Below, one piece after another: positions 7,088-14,397 of a stretch of 34,358 bases of DNA. Position numbers and translations under genes: made by a program. How positions within the stretch are numbered: the stretch's first letter is position 1; each line of letters opens with the position of its first letter. The DNA comes from Candidatus Nomurabacteria bacterium RIFCSPHIGHO2_01_FULL_41_71 (lineage in GTDB: Bacteria; Patescibacteriota; Minisyncoccia; Phycocordibacterales; UBA9973), in assembly GCA_001785355.1 (NCBI GenBank), contig MFTQ01000008.1, positions 25,908 through 60,265 on the forward strand, given 5' to 3'. The notes under the pieces are model-generated. The model was not told the DNA's origin and did not search any database. It saw nothing but the letters and a program-made list of their open reading frames with translations.

Positions 7088-8554
7088 ATGCCCAAAAGAC
7101 TAATATTATTTCTTATCGGAATTATTTTTTTATTTTCATTCAGCTTTGCGCAAGCGGGAATAGTTATCAATGAAATAATGTATTCTTCCAACTCTGAGGA
7201 CACGGATTGGGTTGAAATTTACAACGAAGGGAATTCAAGTGTCCTGATTACGACAATGGGTTCCAGTGATGCCTGGAGGATCAGTACCAGTACGAGCAAT
7301 TCGCCTACAAAATTTAATCTTAACGGGGATGATTTTAATATCTCGCCGGAAGAATATGTCATTTTAGCTGCCGATAAGGATGTTTTTTTATCTAAGCATT
7401 CTGGGTACTCCGGAGTCGTCGTCGATATAACAGCTTCCGGTTTTAACAATGAAGAAGGCAATATCCAACTTTGGGATAATAATTTTATATCCATAAGCGG
7501 TTTACACTATACATCTTCTATGGGCGCAAACGGCGATGGTAATACTCTGCAAAAAATTTCCGGCTCTTGGGTCGGGACTCTGCCTACTCCCGGGGCGGTG
7601 AACGAAGCTTCTGCGTCGCCGTCTCCTGCGCCGGAGACCGGCTCAAGCAGTGGAAGCGGAGGCTCGAGTTCCAGCGGAGCGTCTCAAGCGATCCCTATTT
7701 TACAAAAAATAAAAACGGAAATAAAAACCAAAACCCTTGTCTTTGCCGGCGTGCCTGTAATTTTTGAGGGATCGGTTCGCGGCTATTCTGGCGAACCGCT
7801 TCATTCCGGAAAATTTTTCTGGAATTTTGGCGACGGAGATTCTCGAGAAATGAATTTGAGTTTTACTCCCGAAAAATTTACTCACACATATTTTTATCCG
7901 GGCGAATATTTGGTTTCTCTGGAGTATCGTCTGAATTATTATTCGGAGGCTCCGGATGCCTCCGATAAAATCATCTTGAAAGTGGTTTCGGCGAATCTTG
8001 TAATCTCCAAAGTGGGCGACGAACGGGATTTTTTTGTGGAGATTTCCAATAATACGGCATATGAAACGGATCTCTCCGGTTGGATTCTTAAAAGTGGAGA
8101 CAAGAATTTTATTTTTGCCAAAAATACGATTCTCGGCGCGAAAAAAGAAATACGCTTGTCGCCCCAAATTACAAATTTTTCAATCACAGACAAGCCTGGC
8201 TTAAAACTCCTTGATTCGCAAGGGATATCTGTTTTCGACTATACGGCTTCGCTTGCTTCCGCATCAATTGCTCGTGTTCAGACTAAAGCGGCCGCCACGA
8301 CTATTTCTCTTGCCAATGGAGACGCGAGTGAAATACTGGAGGCTAGTTGGGCAAACGGAGAAGAAATTTCCAAAGAAGTTTTGACGGCCACTCCGATTTT
8401 AAGCGGATATGAAGAAGGGCAGGCTGGAGGTTTACCTTTTCCGATTATAATTTTCTCTGCTTTTCTTTCGTTTTCCGCCGGAGCGGTGTATTTTCTACGC
8501 AGAATGACAGATTCGCGCGTCCCCGGAGACGATTTTGAACTCTTGGATGAATAG
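7088..8554 (+). CDS. Secreted lamin-tail/PKD domain protein with C-terminal membrane anchor
   Basis: This is a 488-residue predicted surface protein. Residues 1-23 form a signal peptide ending in FAQAG. A lamin-tail domain follows (IVINEIMYSSNSEDTDWVEIYNEG through about 165). Next is a Ser/Gly/Pro linker at about 175-200, then a PKD-type beta domain containing FWNFGDGDS and THTYFYPGEYLVSLEY. A second, more divergent lamin-tail-like segment starts near LVISKVGDERDFFVEISNN and includes LSGWILKSGDKNFIFA. The C-terminus has one membrane segment (PFPIIIFSAFLSFSAGAVYFL) and a short acidic tail. Such proteins are frequent in Parcubacteria and are thought to act in attachment or as surface structure; the exact function is unknown. 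Confidence 0.88.
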   Translation: MPKRLILFLIGIIFLFSFSFAQAGIVINEIMYSSNSEDTDWVEIYNEGNSSVLITTMGSSDAWRISTSTSNSPTKFNLNGDDFNISPEEYVILAADKDVFLSKHSGYSGVVVDITASGFNNEEGNIQLWDNNFISISGLHYTSSMGANGDGNTLQKISGSWVGTLPTPGAVNEASASPSPAPETGSSSGSGGSSSSGASQAIPILQKIKTEIKTKTLVFAGVPVIFEGSVRGYSGEPLHSGKFFWNFGDGDSREMNLSFTPEKFTHTYFYPGEYLVSLEYRLNYYSEAPDASDKIILKVVSANLVISKVGDERDFFVEISNNTAYETDLSGWILKSGDKNFIFAKNTILGAKKEIRLSPQITNFSITDKPGLKLLDSQGISVFDYTASLASASIARVQTKAAATTISLANGDASEILEASWANGEEISKEVLTATPILSGYEEGQAGGLPFPIIIFSAFLSFSAGAVYFLRRMTDSRVPGDDFELLDE

Positions 8555-8619
8555 AAAATTAATATATAATAAAAGTGAAAATTGGGTCGAAATTATTAAA
8601 ATTAATCAAGAAAAAATTT

Positions 8620-8745
8620 ATGATGGGATACGGATATGGTTACGGAGGAATGATGGGAGGAGGGTTGGGTTCGCTCGTCGCCCTTGTAGTTTTGGTTGAT
8701 CTCATTTTGCTCGGCATTTGGCTTTATAAGCAAATTAACAAGTGA
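8620..8745 (+). CDS. Tiny glycine-rich single-pass membrane peptide (41 aa)
   Basis: ATG at 8620 opens 41 codons ending in TGA at 8743-8745. The N-terminus is Gly/Tyr/Met-rich (MMGYGYGYGGMMGGG), followed by one hydrophobic segment (LGSLVALVVLVDLILLGIWLY) and a basic tail (KQINK). Small proteins of this layout recur in CPR genomes without known function. A TATAAT about 50 bases upstream could drive it. Its strongly amphipathic organisation suggests real coding despite its size. Confidence 0.55.
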   Translation: MMGYGYGYGGMMGGGLGSLVALVVLVDLILLGIWLYKQINK

Positions 8746-8820
8746 AAAAATACCAATCATTAAAAACAGTATAAGTTTGTATAAAATTGTAATACAATAT
8801 TTTTTCTTGTAGTATGTGGT

Positions 8821-9036
8821 AATGTCAAAGTTGTCTGTGGGCATAGTCTGAGTGCTACCCAACATCTCAATAATAATATAGGTACAAAACGAATTCCGTT
8901 CGAGTTTACAATAGAGCTTCCGCCACCCCGCCACGAACGGATAATCGTAAGCCGTAATCAACAGGGGAGGATAATCCGGTCCATAGCGCCAGAACCCTGC
9001 TGAAATGAGAAATGCGTCACCTTGATCTAAATTGCA
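8821..9036 (-). pseudogene. Possible gene remnant at the core/accessory boundary
   Basis: On the minus strand a frame without ATG reads protein-like sequence, including GDAFLISAGFWRYGPDYPPL and YDYPFVAGWRKLYCKLER, before running into low-complexity A/T-rich sequence. It is less A/T-rich than its surroundings. It could be the surviving part of a gene cut off when the island inserted. I recognise no family, and it might be a chance open frame. The remaining bases from 8746 to 8820 and from 9037 to 9134 hold nothing else apart from the promoter at 9045. Confidence 0.25.
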
Positions 9037-9044
9037 AAGTTATA

Positions 9045-9053
9045 TGATATACT
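9045..9053 (+). promoter_or_regulatory. Extended -10 box (TGATATACT) before the IetA-like gene
   Basis: This is the same nonamer as upstream of rpiB. Transcription would start near 9060, giving a leader of about 75 bases to the ATG at 9135. Confidence 0.4.
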
Positions 9054-9134
9054 TTAATTGTTATAAAATAGAAATTGGCAAGTTTTATTAGTTATCGGTC
9101 GATTTCGGAATTTTTTGGTTTTATTTTTATAGTT

Positions 9135-10130
9135 ATGAACCAGGATTTAATAATTAGACTTTTCAGATCTATTGAAGGTGATATGGACGATGATCTTATA
9201 AAAGTTGCAAAGAAAATCATTGAGAGTGAGAAAACAATAGGACATAAAAAACTAGCAGGAAAACTGAAGGGGATATTAGATGAAAATATTGCCGGCCATA
9301 TGAGTTTTAAAAAAGAGCTCAAGACTCTCTTGCCTGAAGGAACAATTATTCCTACAGATAGAAGGCATAACATACCTTTAGCAACTTTAATTAATACTGA
9401 ACACCTTCGCCACGAGATGATTTTACCTAAGTCAGTAGAGGCAAATTTCCAACGCATTGAAAAAGAATATGTTGCCCGAGAAAGACTTGCCCACTTTGGG
9501 TTGAAGCCACGCAAAAAGATTTTGTTTTATGGTGCGCCTGGTTGCGGAAAGAGTATGGGTGCAGAAAGAATAGCTTGGAATATAGGACTGCCTTTTCTCA
9601 AAGTCAGATTCGAAGCAATCATGTCTTCCTATCTTGGAGAGTCAGCAAATAATCTGAAAAGGCTATTTGAATCGATAAAAAATTACCCTTGTGTTTTATT
9701 GCTTGACGAGTTTGACTTTTTAGCAAAGGCAAGATCTGTGGGGCAAGATGTTGGTGAGATGCATCGCATGGTGAATATTTTATTGAATCTACTTGAAGAT
9801 TACGATGCGCCTGGCTTGCTTATAGCTACGACAAATCTAGAGGGTACAATTGATAAGGCATTATTCCGCAGATTCGACGATATTATTGAAATTCCAAAAC
9901 CTGGGAAAGAAGAAATTGTTAAACTGCTTAGAGGTACTCTTTCTTCGATAGACACTTCAAATGATATTGAATGGGATAGATTCGCAGAAACAATGGACGG
10001 TTTCTCTGCCGCGCTTGTGGTGAAAGTTGCGAACGATGCGGCAAAAACAGCCGTCATTCAATCTAGTAAGGTTATTAGTAAAGGGCATATAGAAAAGGCT
10101 TTGAATGAAAATTTTAATTACAACAAATAA
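9135..10130 (+). CDS. AAA ATPase, IetA-like component of an IetAS defence pair
   Basis: This is a 331-residue AAA ATPase. An N-terminal helical region of about 120 residues precedes the core. The Walker A motif GAPGCGKS is at 133-140 and the Walker B motif LLLDEFD is near 188-194. ATTNLEG carries the sensor-1 asparagine, and ALFRRFDD an arginine-finger-like pair. The next gene, a subtilisin-like protease, starts 5 bases downstream. An AAA ATPase paired with a subtilase is the described IetAS anti-phage arrangement, first named for plasmid stability in Agrobacterium. In that pair the ATPase presumably controls protease activation. I prefer the ATG at 9135, because the in-frame TTG at 9075 would add 20 hydrophobic residues without support. 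Assignment of the pair is by architecture and gene order. Confidence 0.82.
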   Translation: MNQDLIIRLFRSIEGDMDDDLIKVAKKIIESEKTIGHKKLAGKLKGILDENIAGHMSFKKELKTLLPEGTIIPTDRRHNIPLATLINTEHLRHEMILPKSVEANFQRIEKEYVARERLAHFGLKPRKKILFYGAPGCGKSMGAERIAWNIGLPFLKVRFEAIMSSYLGESANNLKRLFESIKNYPCVLLLDEFDFLAKARSVGQDVGEMHRMVNILLNLLEDYDAPGLLIATTNLEGTIDKALFRRFDDIIEIPKPGKEEIVKLLRGTLSSIDTSNDIEWDRFAETMDGFSAALVVKVANDAAKTAVIQSSKVISKGHIEKALNENFNYNK

Positions 10131-10135
10131 TCTTT

Positions 10136-12682
10136 ATGCCGAGGTTTCCTCACCTAGAACTTTCAAAGAAAATCAATGGGTTACACAGACCAAAGCAGGG
10201 TGGGCCCAGAGAGCTTGACCCTTTAACAAAAGCAAATTTAGATAATAGGGTTATTTATGGAAAAACCCTTTTGGGCAGGGTTGATGGAATTTCCGAATAT
10301 TGGAAAAATAATATTAAATCTCGCCAAGATGCCAGGCTTCCTGATCTACCAAACCCTAACGTAATGCCTGTATTTTTACAGATTGATGCTAATAAATTTG
10401 ATATCGAGTCTCTAAAAAGCTTTGGCATAGAGGTAATTGCAGAAGAAGAAAATGGATTTATTATTGGTGCTTCAGGAGATGACTTCAGATCTCTCAGAGA
10501 AAAAATAAAAAAATTTATTGCCCAAGAAGGTAAATATAAAAATAAGGCATCACAGTTTTGGGAAATTAACGATGGAATCCAGTGGCGAGTTGAACAGATA
10601 TTATCCAATGATTTAAAGTTAAAGTGGGATTCAATCAAAGAATCCGACGAGTTAGTTGTTGACGTGGGGATTGCATGTTATGTGAAAATGCCTGATCAGC
10701 CCTCTAGAAAGAAAAACGAAACTGATAGCCAGCTTAAAATCAGAACAGAACGCTGGAAGAGTCGAAAAGAAAGGAGTGAAATTAAAAGAGACGAAATAGC
10801 CATAGCAAGGCAGACAGAATTTGAAAAATTTATGTCGGCTTGTGGCGGAGAAGCACTGGGTGGTTACGTTGACTTTGACGATAGTTTCTCATGTCGTATA
10901 AAAATCTCAGGTAGAGGGTTAAAAGATATAGTATTGAATTATCAGTACTTATTTGAAGTTGTAGAATATGAACCATTAACACTTCAAGATTCTTCTATGA
11001 ATGAGGCTGAGTCAGTATCTCCAGAATTGGTTCCTCCAGAGAAGGATGCTCCAAAAGTTTGTGTGATAGATAGCGGTATACAGGAAGAACATCGCTTGCT
11101 TGCACCCGCGATTGATAGCTCTAAGTCAATATCCTTTATTCCTGGGGACACAAGTACCGCGGATGTCGCAGGTAATGGTGGGCACGGTACTAGGGTTGCC
11201 GGTGCTGTATTGTATCCTTACCAAATTCCCAGGAATGGAATATATAGATTTCCATGTTTTGTTCAAAATGCCAGAGTTTTAGAAAAAGATGGAGATAAAA
11301 CTATATTGCCTTTAAATTTATATCCTCCTAAGTTAATGGAAAATATAGTAAGACATTTCGATGATGCTCGTATTTTTAATATGTCTATCAATTCCTCTAA
11401 TGCGTGCCGAACTGTACATATGTCTCAGTGGGCTTCTGCCATTGATAGGTTGATACATGAAAATAATCTACTTTTTATTATTTCAGCTGGAAACATACCA
11501 GTTAACGGTTATAGCGTTCAAAGTCCCGGGATAAAAGAACACATACATAGCGGTAGAAACTATCCTAATTTTTTACTTGAAAATTCAAGTCGTATTGGAG
11601 ATCCGGCACAGAGTTCTTTTGCACTTACGGTAGGTTCAATATGTTTAGATAAATTTGATGACGGCTTAAAAGAATCTTTTGGTGAAAAAGAACAACCTTC
11701 TTCTTTTTCTCGTACAGGATTAGGTATGTGGGGAATGATAAAACCCGATGTAGTTGAATACGCTGGAGATTTCGTTAGAGAGAAGAACACTAATCCAAAT
11801 ATTTCTCGCGAAGTATCGATTTCTCCTGAGTTGGTTAAGTCAACATACGGAGGGGGCAGTGAAGTGGGAAACGATACGGTTGGGACCTCCTTTGCTGCCC
11901 CGAGAGTTGCTTATATTGGAGCAAGTTTGCAAAAACTTTATCCAGACGAATCGACTAACCTATACAGGACTTTAATTGCACAGTCTGCGAGGTTGCCTAG
12001 TGCCATTTTCGCGAAACCGGGAATTAGTGATATACGCCATTATGGTTATGGAATACCTAATTTACAAAGAGCCACAGAGAATTCAGAGAAAAGGATAACA
12101 TTAATAGCGTCGGGAAATTTATCAGCAAAACAAGCAAATGTTTACTCAGTTAAAGTCCCAACGGAAATGAGAAGACCAGGAGAAGACTACGATATTCTTT
12201 TAGAAATTACCCTTTCCTTCACGGCACGACCGAGACGTACTAGGAGGGGAACTCATTCTTATCTTTCAACCTGGCTTGACTGGGAGTCATCAAAATTAAA
12301 TGAAAATTATAACCAATTTGTTCAACGTATCCTTAAAGATATGGACAATCTTGAGGATCAGCCCGAAGATCCAGATACTATTAAGTGGGTAATTAGGGAA
12401 AATAAAGACTGGAGCAAAATCAACGGCATAAAAAGACAAGATAGCTCTCTACAAAAATCTTGGTGTGTAATTAAGTCTCATGAATTACCTAAAGAGTTGA
12501 GTCTCGCAGTTATCGGGCATACAGGGTGGGAGACTGATTTAAGCGAAGAAGTGCCTTACTCTGTAGCTGTCAGTTTTGAGGCGTTAGATTCTAATTTAAA
12601 TGTAAATGTATATGAAATGATCAGGGTGGAGAATGAAATACCTATTTCCGTTGAAGTTGAACAGGAAATTATAGATAAATAA
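10136..12682 (+). CDS. Subtilisin-like serine protease, IetS-like component of an IetAS defence pair
   Basis: This is an 848-residue S8-family protease. The first 300 residues form a non-catalytic region with a charged helical stretch rich in Lys, Glu and Arg. The catalytic triad is intact: Asp312 in VCVIDSGI, His350 in GGHGTRVAG and Ser585 in GTSFAAP. The oxyanion-hole Asn453 lies in ISAGN. About 230 residues follow the protease core, ending acidic. There is no signal peptide, so it acts in the cytoplasm, unlike secreted subtilases. That fits an abortive-infection or regulated proteolysis role with the AAA ATPase encoded 5 bases upstream. The operon ends in a strong hairpin terminator. The substrate is unknown. 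Confidence 0.85.
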   Translation: MPRFPHLELSKKINGLHRPKQGGPRELDPLTKANLDNRVIYGKTLLGRVDGISEYWKNNIKSRQDARLPDLPNPNVMPVFLQIDANKFDIESLKSFGIEVIAEEENGFIIGASGDDFRSLREKIKKFIAQEGKYKNKASQFWEINDGIQWRVEQILSNDLKLKWDSIKESDELVVDVGIACYVKMPDQPSRKKNETDSQLKIRTERWKSRKERSEIKRDEIAIARQTEFEKFMSACGGEALGGYVDFDDSFSCRIKISGRGLKDIVLNYQYLFEVVEYEPLTLQDSSMNEAESVSPELVPPEKDAPKVCVIDSGIQEEHRLLAPAIDSSKSISFIPGDTSTADVAGNGGHGTRVAGAVLYPYQIPRNGIYRFPCFVQNARVLEKDGDKTILPLNLYPPKLMENIVRHFDDARIFNMSINSSNACRTVHMSQWASAIDRLIHENNLLFIISAGNIPVNGYSVQSPGIKEHIHSGRNYPNFLLENSSRIGDPAQSSFALTVGSICLDKFDDGLKESFGEKEQPSSFSRTGLGMWGMIKPDVVEYAGDFVREKNTNPNISREVSISPELVKSTYGGGSEVGNDTVGTSFAAPRVAYIGASLQKLYPDESTNLYRTLIAQSARLPSAIFAKPGISDIRHYGYGIPNLQRATENSEKRITLIASGNLSAKQANVYSVKVPTEMRRPGEDYDILLEITLSFTARPRRTRRGTHSYLSTWLDWESSKLNENYNQFVQRILKDMDNLEDQPEDPDTIKWVIRENKDWSKINGIKRQDSSLQKSWCVIKSHELPKELSLAVIGHTGWETDLSEEVPYSVAVSFEALDSNLNVNVYEMIRVENEIPISVEVEQEIIDK

Positions 12683-12693
12683 TTTAGAACAAG

Positions 12694-12732
12694 AAAAGCA
12701 GTTTACCGCCTGACTGCACGTAAACTGCTTTT
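12694..12732. terminator. Strong bidirectional intrinsic terminator
   Basis: AAAAGCAGTTTAC and GTAAACTGCTTTT form a perfect 13-base-pair stem with a 13-base loop. The A run on one side and the T run on the other make it a terminator in both directions. It serves the convergent IetS-like gene and the minus-strand gene at 12742. Confidence 0.9.
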
Positions 12733-12741
12733 TATTCTCTA

Positions 12742-12978
12742 TTACCTCCACTTTCCCATAGTGAATTCCAGAATCCAATCAGCTGCCTCTGATTTTGTTA
12801 TTTCCTGGATTTGACTGAGATATCCATCTCTTTTGTCTTCCTCAATATTTTGGAAGATTAAGTCTGTTAAAGCGCGTTTTTGATGGCTCGTTGCCATTTC
12901 TGCCTCATCGGTATCTTCCGTAAAGAAATAACCGTGCCTCGGACTCTCAAAACTAGCTAGCGCTGTTTTTGTCGTCAT
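12742..12978 (-). CDS. Small protein sharing a C-terminal helical module with its neighbour
   Basis: This 78-residue soluble protein has no signal peptide. Its C-terminal half (ATSHQKRALTDLIF, then ITKSEAADWILEF) matches the end of the 195-residue protein encoded just upstream (ASEKQKSYLLQLV, then ISKEEASEMIGGF). This K-Q, then K-x-E-A-S/A helical module occurs at the ends of many phage and plasmid DNA-metabolism proteins, but I cannot assign a biochemical role. The start follows the upstream gene's stop by 14 bases, so the two form a pair. An element resembling the leader of the other accessory minus-strand genes (TTAGTCTAACTAA) lies before the ATG. Confidence 0.6.
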   Translation of the reverse strand: MTTKTALASFESPRHGYFFTEDTDEAEMATSHQKRALTDLIFQNIEEDKRDGYLSQIQEITKSEAADWILEFTMGKWR

Positions 12979-12992
12979 AATTTTTAGTTAGA

Positions 12993-13580
12993 CTAATAAT
13001 TGATCGTTTTATTGAGAAAGCCACCGATCATCTCGCTTGCTTCCTCTTTGCTGATATTTTCAATTTTTGACTTCAGTTGCTCACGTTCGTCATCGTCCTC
13101 AACATTTGCATTCACGAGTTGGAGTAGATAAGACTTTTGTTTTTCTGAAGCAGGCTGAAATTCCTGATATTGTAGTGAACCCCCTAACCCTTCCGTTTCC
13201 TCTTCGCCGTTAACTCGCACTGATTCCAGAATTTTCACAGCATTATTTGTTGCAGAAAGAAAAGCCCCGTTGACTGCACAAGAGATCGTTCGGTCTACAA
13301 ATTTGTTCAATTTTGAGAATACGGAGACCGAACGCCCTAATGCCAGCAATTTTCCGTCTTTTGTTATCTCACACAGTATTCCAATTAGCCCAGGAACATG
13401 GGAAAAACGAGCCAGCGTATCTGTGTCTTCCCGAAAACTGATTTGTATGCTGAATGGACTGCCGCAAAGCGCCCTAACCGCCTCTCTAGCCGGATTGTTT
13501 TCACTCCTGACATCCATCACCGGTTTAATCTTTGTTTGAAGTGGTGACAGGGTTCTTTTGTTTAATGTTTTATTATTCAT
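12993..13580 (-). CDS. Hypothetical protein, possible phage/plasmid DNA-metabolism protein
   Basis: The product has 195 residues. Residues from about 45 to 125 form a mixed alpha/beta segment (ISFREDTDTLARFSH, LLALGRSVSVFSKLNKF, AVNGAFLSATNNAVKIL) whose pattern loosely recalls single-strand annealing proteins of the Rad52/Erf kind. That resemblance is weak and I do not claim it. The last 45 residues carry the helical module also found in the 78-residue neighbour. It is not secreted. The leader contains GATTAATCTAAGAA, nearly the same as GTTAATCTAAGAA before the methyltransferase gene start at 27292, which suggests shared control with the mobile module. Confidence 0.55.
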   Translation of the reverse strand: MNNKTLNKRTLSPLQTKIKPVMDVRSENNPAREAVRALCGSPFSIQISFREDTDTLARFSHVPGLIGILCEITKDGKLLALGRSVSVFSKLNKFVDRTISCAVNGAFLSATNNAVKILESVRVNGEEETEGLGGSLQYQEFQPASEKQKSYLLQLVNANVEDDDEREQLKSKIENISKEEASEMIGGFLNKTINY

Positions 13581-13836
13581 TTTATTTCTTAGATTAATCT
13601 TACACGAGAGACCAGCTCGTATTTTGAAGATCTATATCGACCTTATAAACCTTCACCAAATTAGTTTTGAAATATTTTCATTAAGAGTTTAGAAATACCG
13701 GGACGGGGGGCTGTCGGTTTGACTCCCTGTAAGTTGTGGCTATATGGAGAAACGTACCCGTTTGCGGTTTTGGGGAAATTTGGCAATTTAGAATTTAGGA
13801 ACTTAAAAAATTTCGCAGAAAATTTTTAGAAAATGG

Positions 13837-13865
13837 TCTTTGACCCTGACGGTCAGGGTCAAAGA
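13837..13865. repeat. Palindrome 1 of 3 (TTTGACCCTGAC-G-GTCAGGGTCAAA core)
   Basis: This is a perfect inverted repeat of 14 bases per arm around a single G. A spacer with GATAAAATAAGG and a run of seven T follows. It shares TTGACnnnGAC with the next two palindromes but differs at the middle arm positions, with both arms changed together. Confidence 0.9.
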
Positions 13866-13913
13866 AAGTCGATAAAATAAGGGTTTTTTTGGCGGGGCAT
13901 GCTTTCTGGAACG

Positions 13914-13940
13914 ACTTGACCCCGACCGTCGGGGTCAAGT
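13914..13940. repeat. Palindrome 2 of 3 (CTTGACCCCGAC-C-GTCGGGGTCAAG core)
   Basis: This is a perfect 13-base inverted repeat around a single C, 76 bases centre to centre from palindrome 1. The downstream spacer (GAAATAAGG then six T) resembles the spacer after palindrome 1. Confidence 0.9.
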
Positions 13941-13991
13941 TTAGTGAATGAAATAAGGTTTTTTAATGGAAGTGTGCTTTATGGTGGGGCC

Positions 13992-14018
13992 ACTTGACTT
14001 CGACGGTCGAAGTCAAGT
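13992..14018. repeat. Palindrome 3 of 3 (CTTGACTTCGAC-G-GTCGAAGTCAAG core)
   Basis: This is a perfect 13-base inverted repeat around a single G, 78 bases from palindrome 2. It abuts the -35 box of the RNA A promoter, so it is well placed to act as an operator. Confidence 0.9.
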
Positions 14019-14047
14019 TTGCGAGACTTTTAAAATAGAGGTAAAAT
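14019..14047 (+). promoter_or_regulatory. Promoter of structured RNA A
   Basis: TTGCGA, a 17-base spacer and TAAAAT make a reasonable housekeeping promoter. The sequence AGAGGTAAAAT around the -10 box is matched by AGAGGTATAAT at the same position before RNA B, which supports both as promoters. Confidence 0.6.
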
Positions 14048-14053
14048 CAAAGG

Positions 14054-14209
14054 TATAACTTAATATGTAATTAGCCTAAACCGGTAGCAATACTGGCATG
14101 GTGAAGAAATCGCAGTGAACAATAAAAAACCTGTTATCAGGGGCGTTCACTGCGTTATGGAGGGAAACCTCCATAGGAGCTTCGGCTCTCCTTGGTAGCA
14201 GGCTTTTTG
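14054..14209 (+). ncRNA. Structured RNA, copy A: H-type pseudoknot with three hairpins
   Basis: P1 pairs CC (14075-76) with GG (14100-101) and CCGGTA (14081-86) with TACTGG (14091-96) around a GCAA loop, with a conserved TAAA/CAT internal loop. P2 is a perfect 10-base pair, CGCAGTGAAC (14111-120) with GTTCACTGCG (14145-154). Within P2, CCTGTTATC (14130-138) pairs with GGTAGCAGG (14194-202) to close a pseudoknot. Between them lie P3 (TATGGAGG/CCTCCATA, GAAA loop) and P4 (AGGAGC, TTCG loop, with a two-base bulge on the 3' side). Five T follow. Copy B at 27825 keeps every helix with changed base pairs, which is strong evidence that the RNA structure is selected. I recall no named RNA family with this layout. 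The 5' end is inferred from the promoter. Confidence 0.8.
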
Positions 14210-14230
14210 CGTTTATTAGTGAAAAATATT

Positions 14231-14395
14231 ATGAAAAAAATCTTGTATTTCTTTATTTTAGCCATAGTAATAATTGCCATAGGTAGATGGATATGGAATT
14301 CAGGGTATGAATCTTCAGAAATTGATCGGATGACTGACAAAGAATTCAACGAAAGATATGGAGAACCAAGATGGCAGGAAATGAGGGAATATTAA
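14231..14395 (+). CDS. Small single-pass membrane protein (54 aa)
   Basis: The start at 14231 gives MKKILYFFILAIVIIAIG, an N-terminal membrane segment or uncleaved signal. A charged soluble part with MTDKEFNERYGEP follows. An in-frame ATG at 14192 exists but lies inside the structured RNA, so I do not use it. The coding sequence begins 22 bases after the RNA's T run, making it the first gene the RNA could control in cis. Its stop is 2 bases before the next ATG. It has no recognised family. Confidence 0.55.
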   Translation: MKKILYFFILAIVIIAIGRWIWNSGYESSEIDRMTDKEFNERYGEPRWQEMREY

Positions 14396-14397
14396 AT

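Larger units (their letters stand above)
13581..14053. other. Long intergenic region upstream of structured RNA A
   Basis: No convincing gene lies here. From 13581 to 13836 I see only A/T-rich sequence with one short G-rich stretch near 13701-13730. From 13837 to 14018 there are three related palindromes, each followed by a similar spacer, so the array is a diverged tandem repeat of about 77 bases. A promoter at 14019-14047 leads into RNA A. Confidence 0.6.

Noticed and set aside
8602..8961. 119-residue minus-strand open frame as a complete gene
   Set aside because: Its start would be a TTG in the middle of a protein-like stretch and its second half is the shadow of the small plus-strand membrane peptide; only a remnant is kept in the annotation.
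9075..9134. TTG start giving 20 more residues on the AAA ATPase
   Set aside because: The extra segment is hydrophobic and low-complexity, and the ATG at 9135 gives the expected N-terminal helical region.
13700..13735. G-rich stretch with GGTTTGACTCC resembling a tRNA T-arm
   Set aside because: No acceptor, D or anticodon stems can be placed around it, so a tRNA or tRNA remnant is not supported.
13837..13890. Palindrome 1 as an ordinary intrinsic terminator
   Set aside because: The T run is about 20 bases after the stem instead of directly behind it, and the same layout repeats three times.
13837..14018. CRISPR array
   Set aside because: Only three units occur, the palindromes differ from each other, and the spacers are related rather than unique; no cas gene is nearby.
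14054..14209. HDV-like ribozyme or tmRNA as an explanation for the pseudoknotted RNA
   Set aside because: The element lacks the hairpin that sits between the nested helices in HDV-like ribozymes and the tRNA-like ends of tmRNA; P2 is also longer than the usual HDV P1 and does not begin at an obvious cleavage site.
14192..14230. Upstream ATG for the small membrane protein
   Set aside because: It lies inside the pseudoknot helix of RNA A; the ATG at 14231 gives a proper N-terminal membrane segment.
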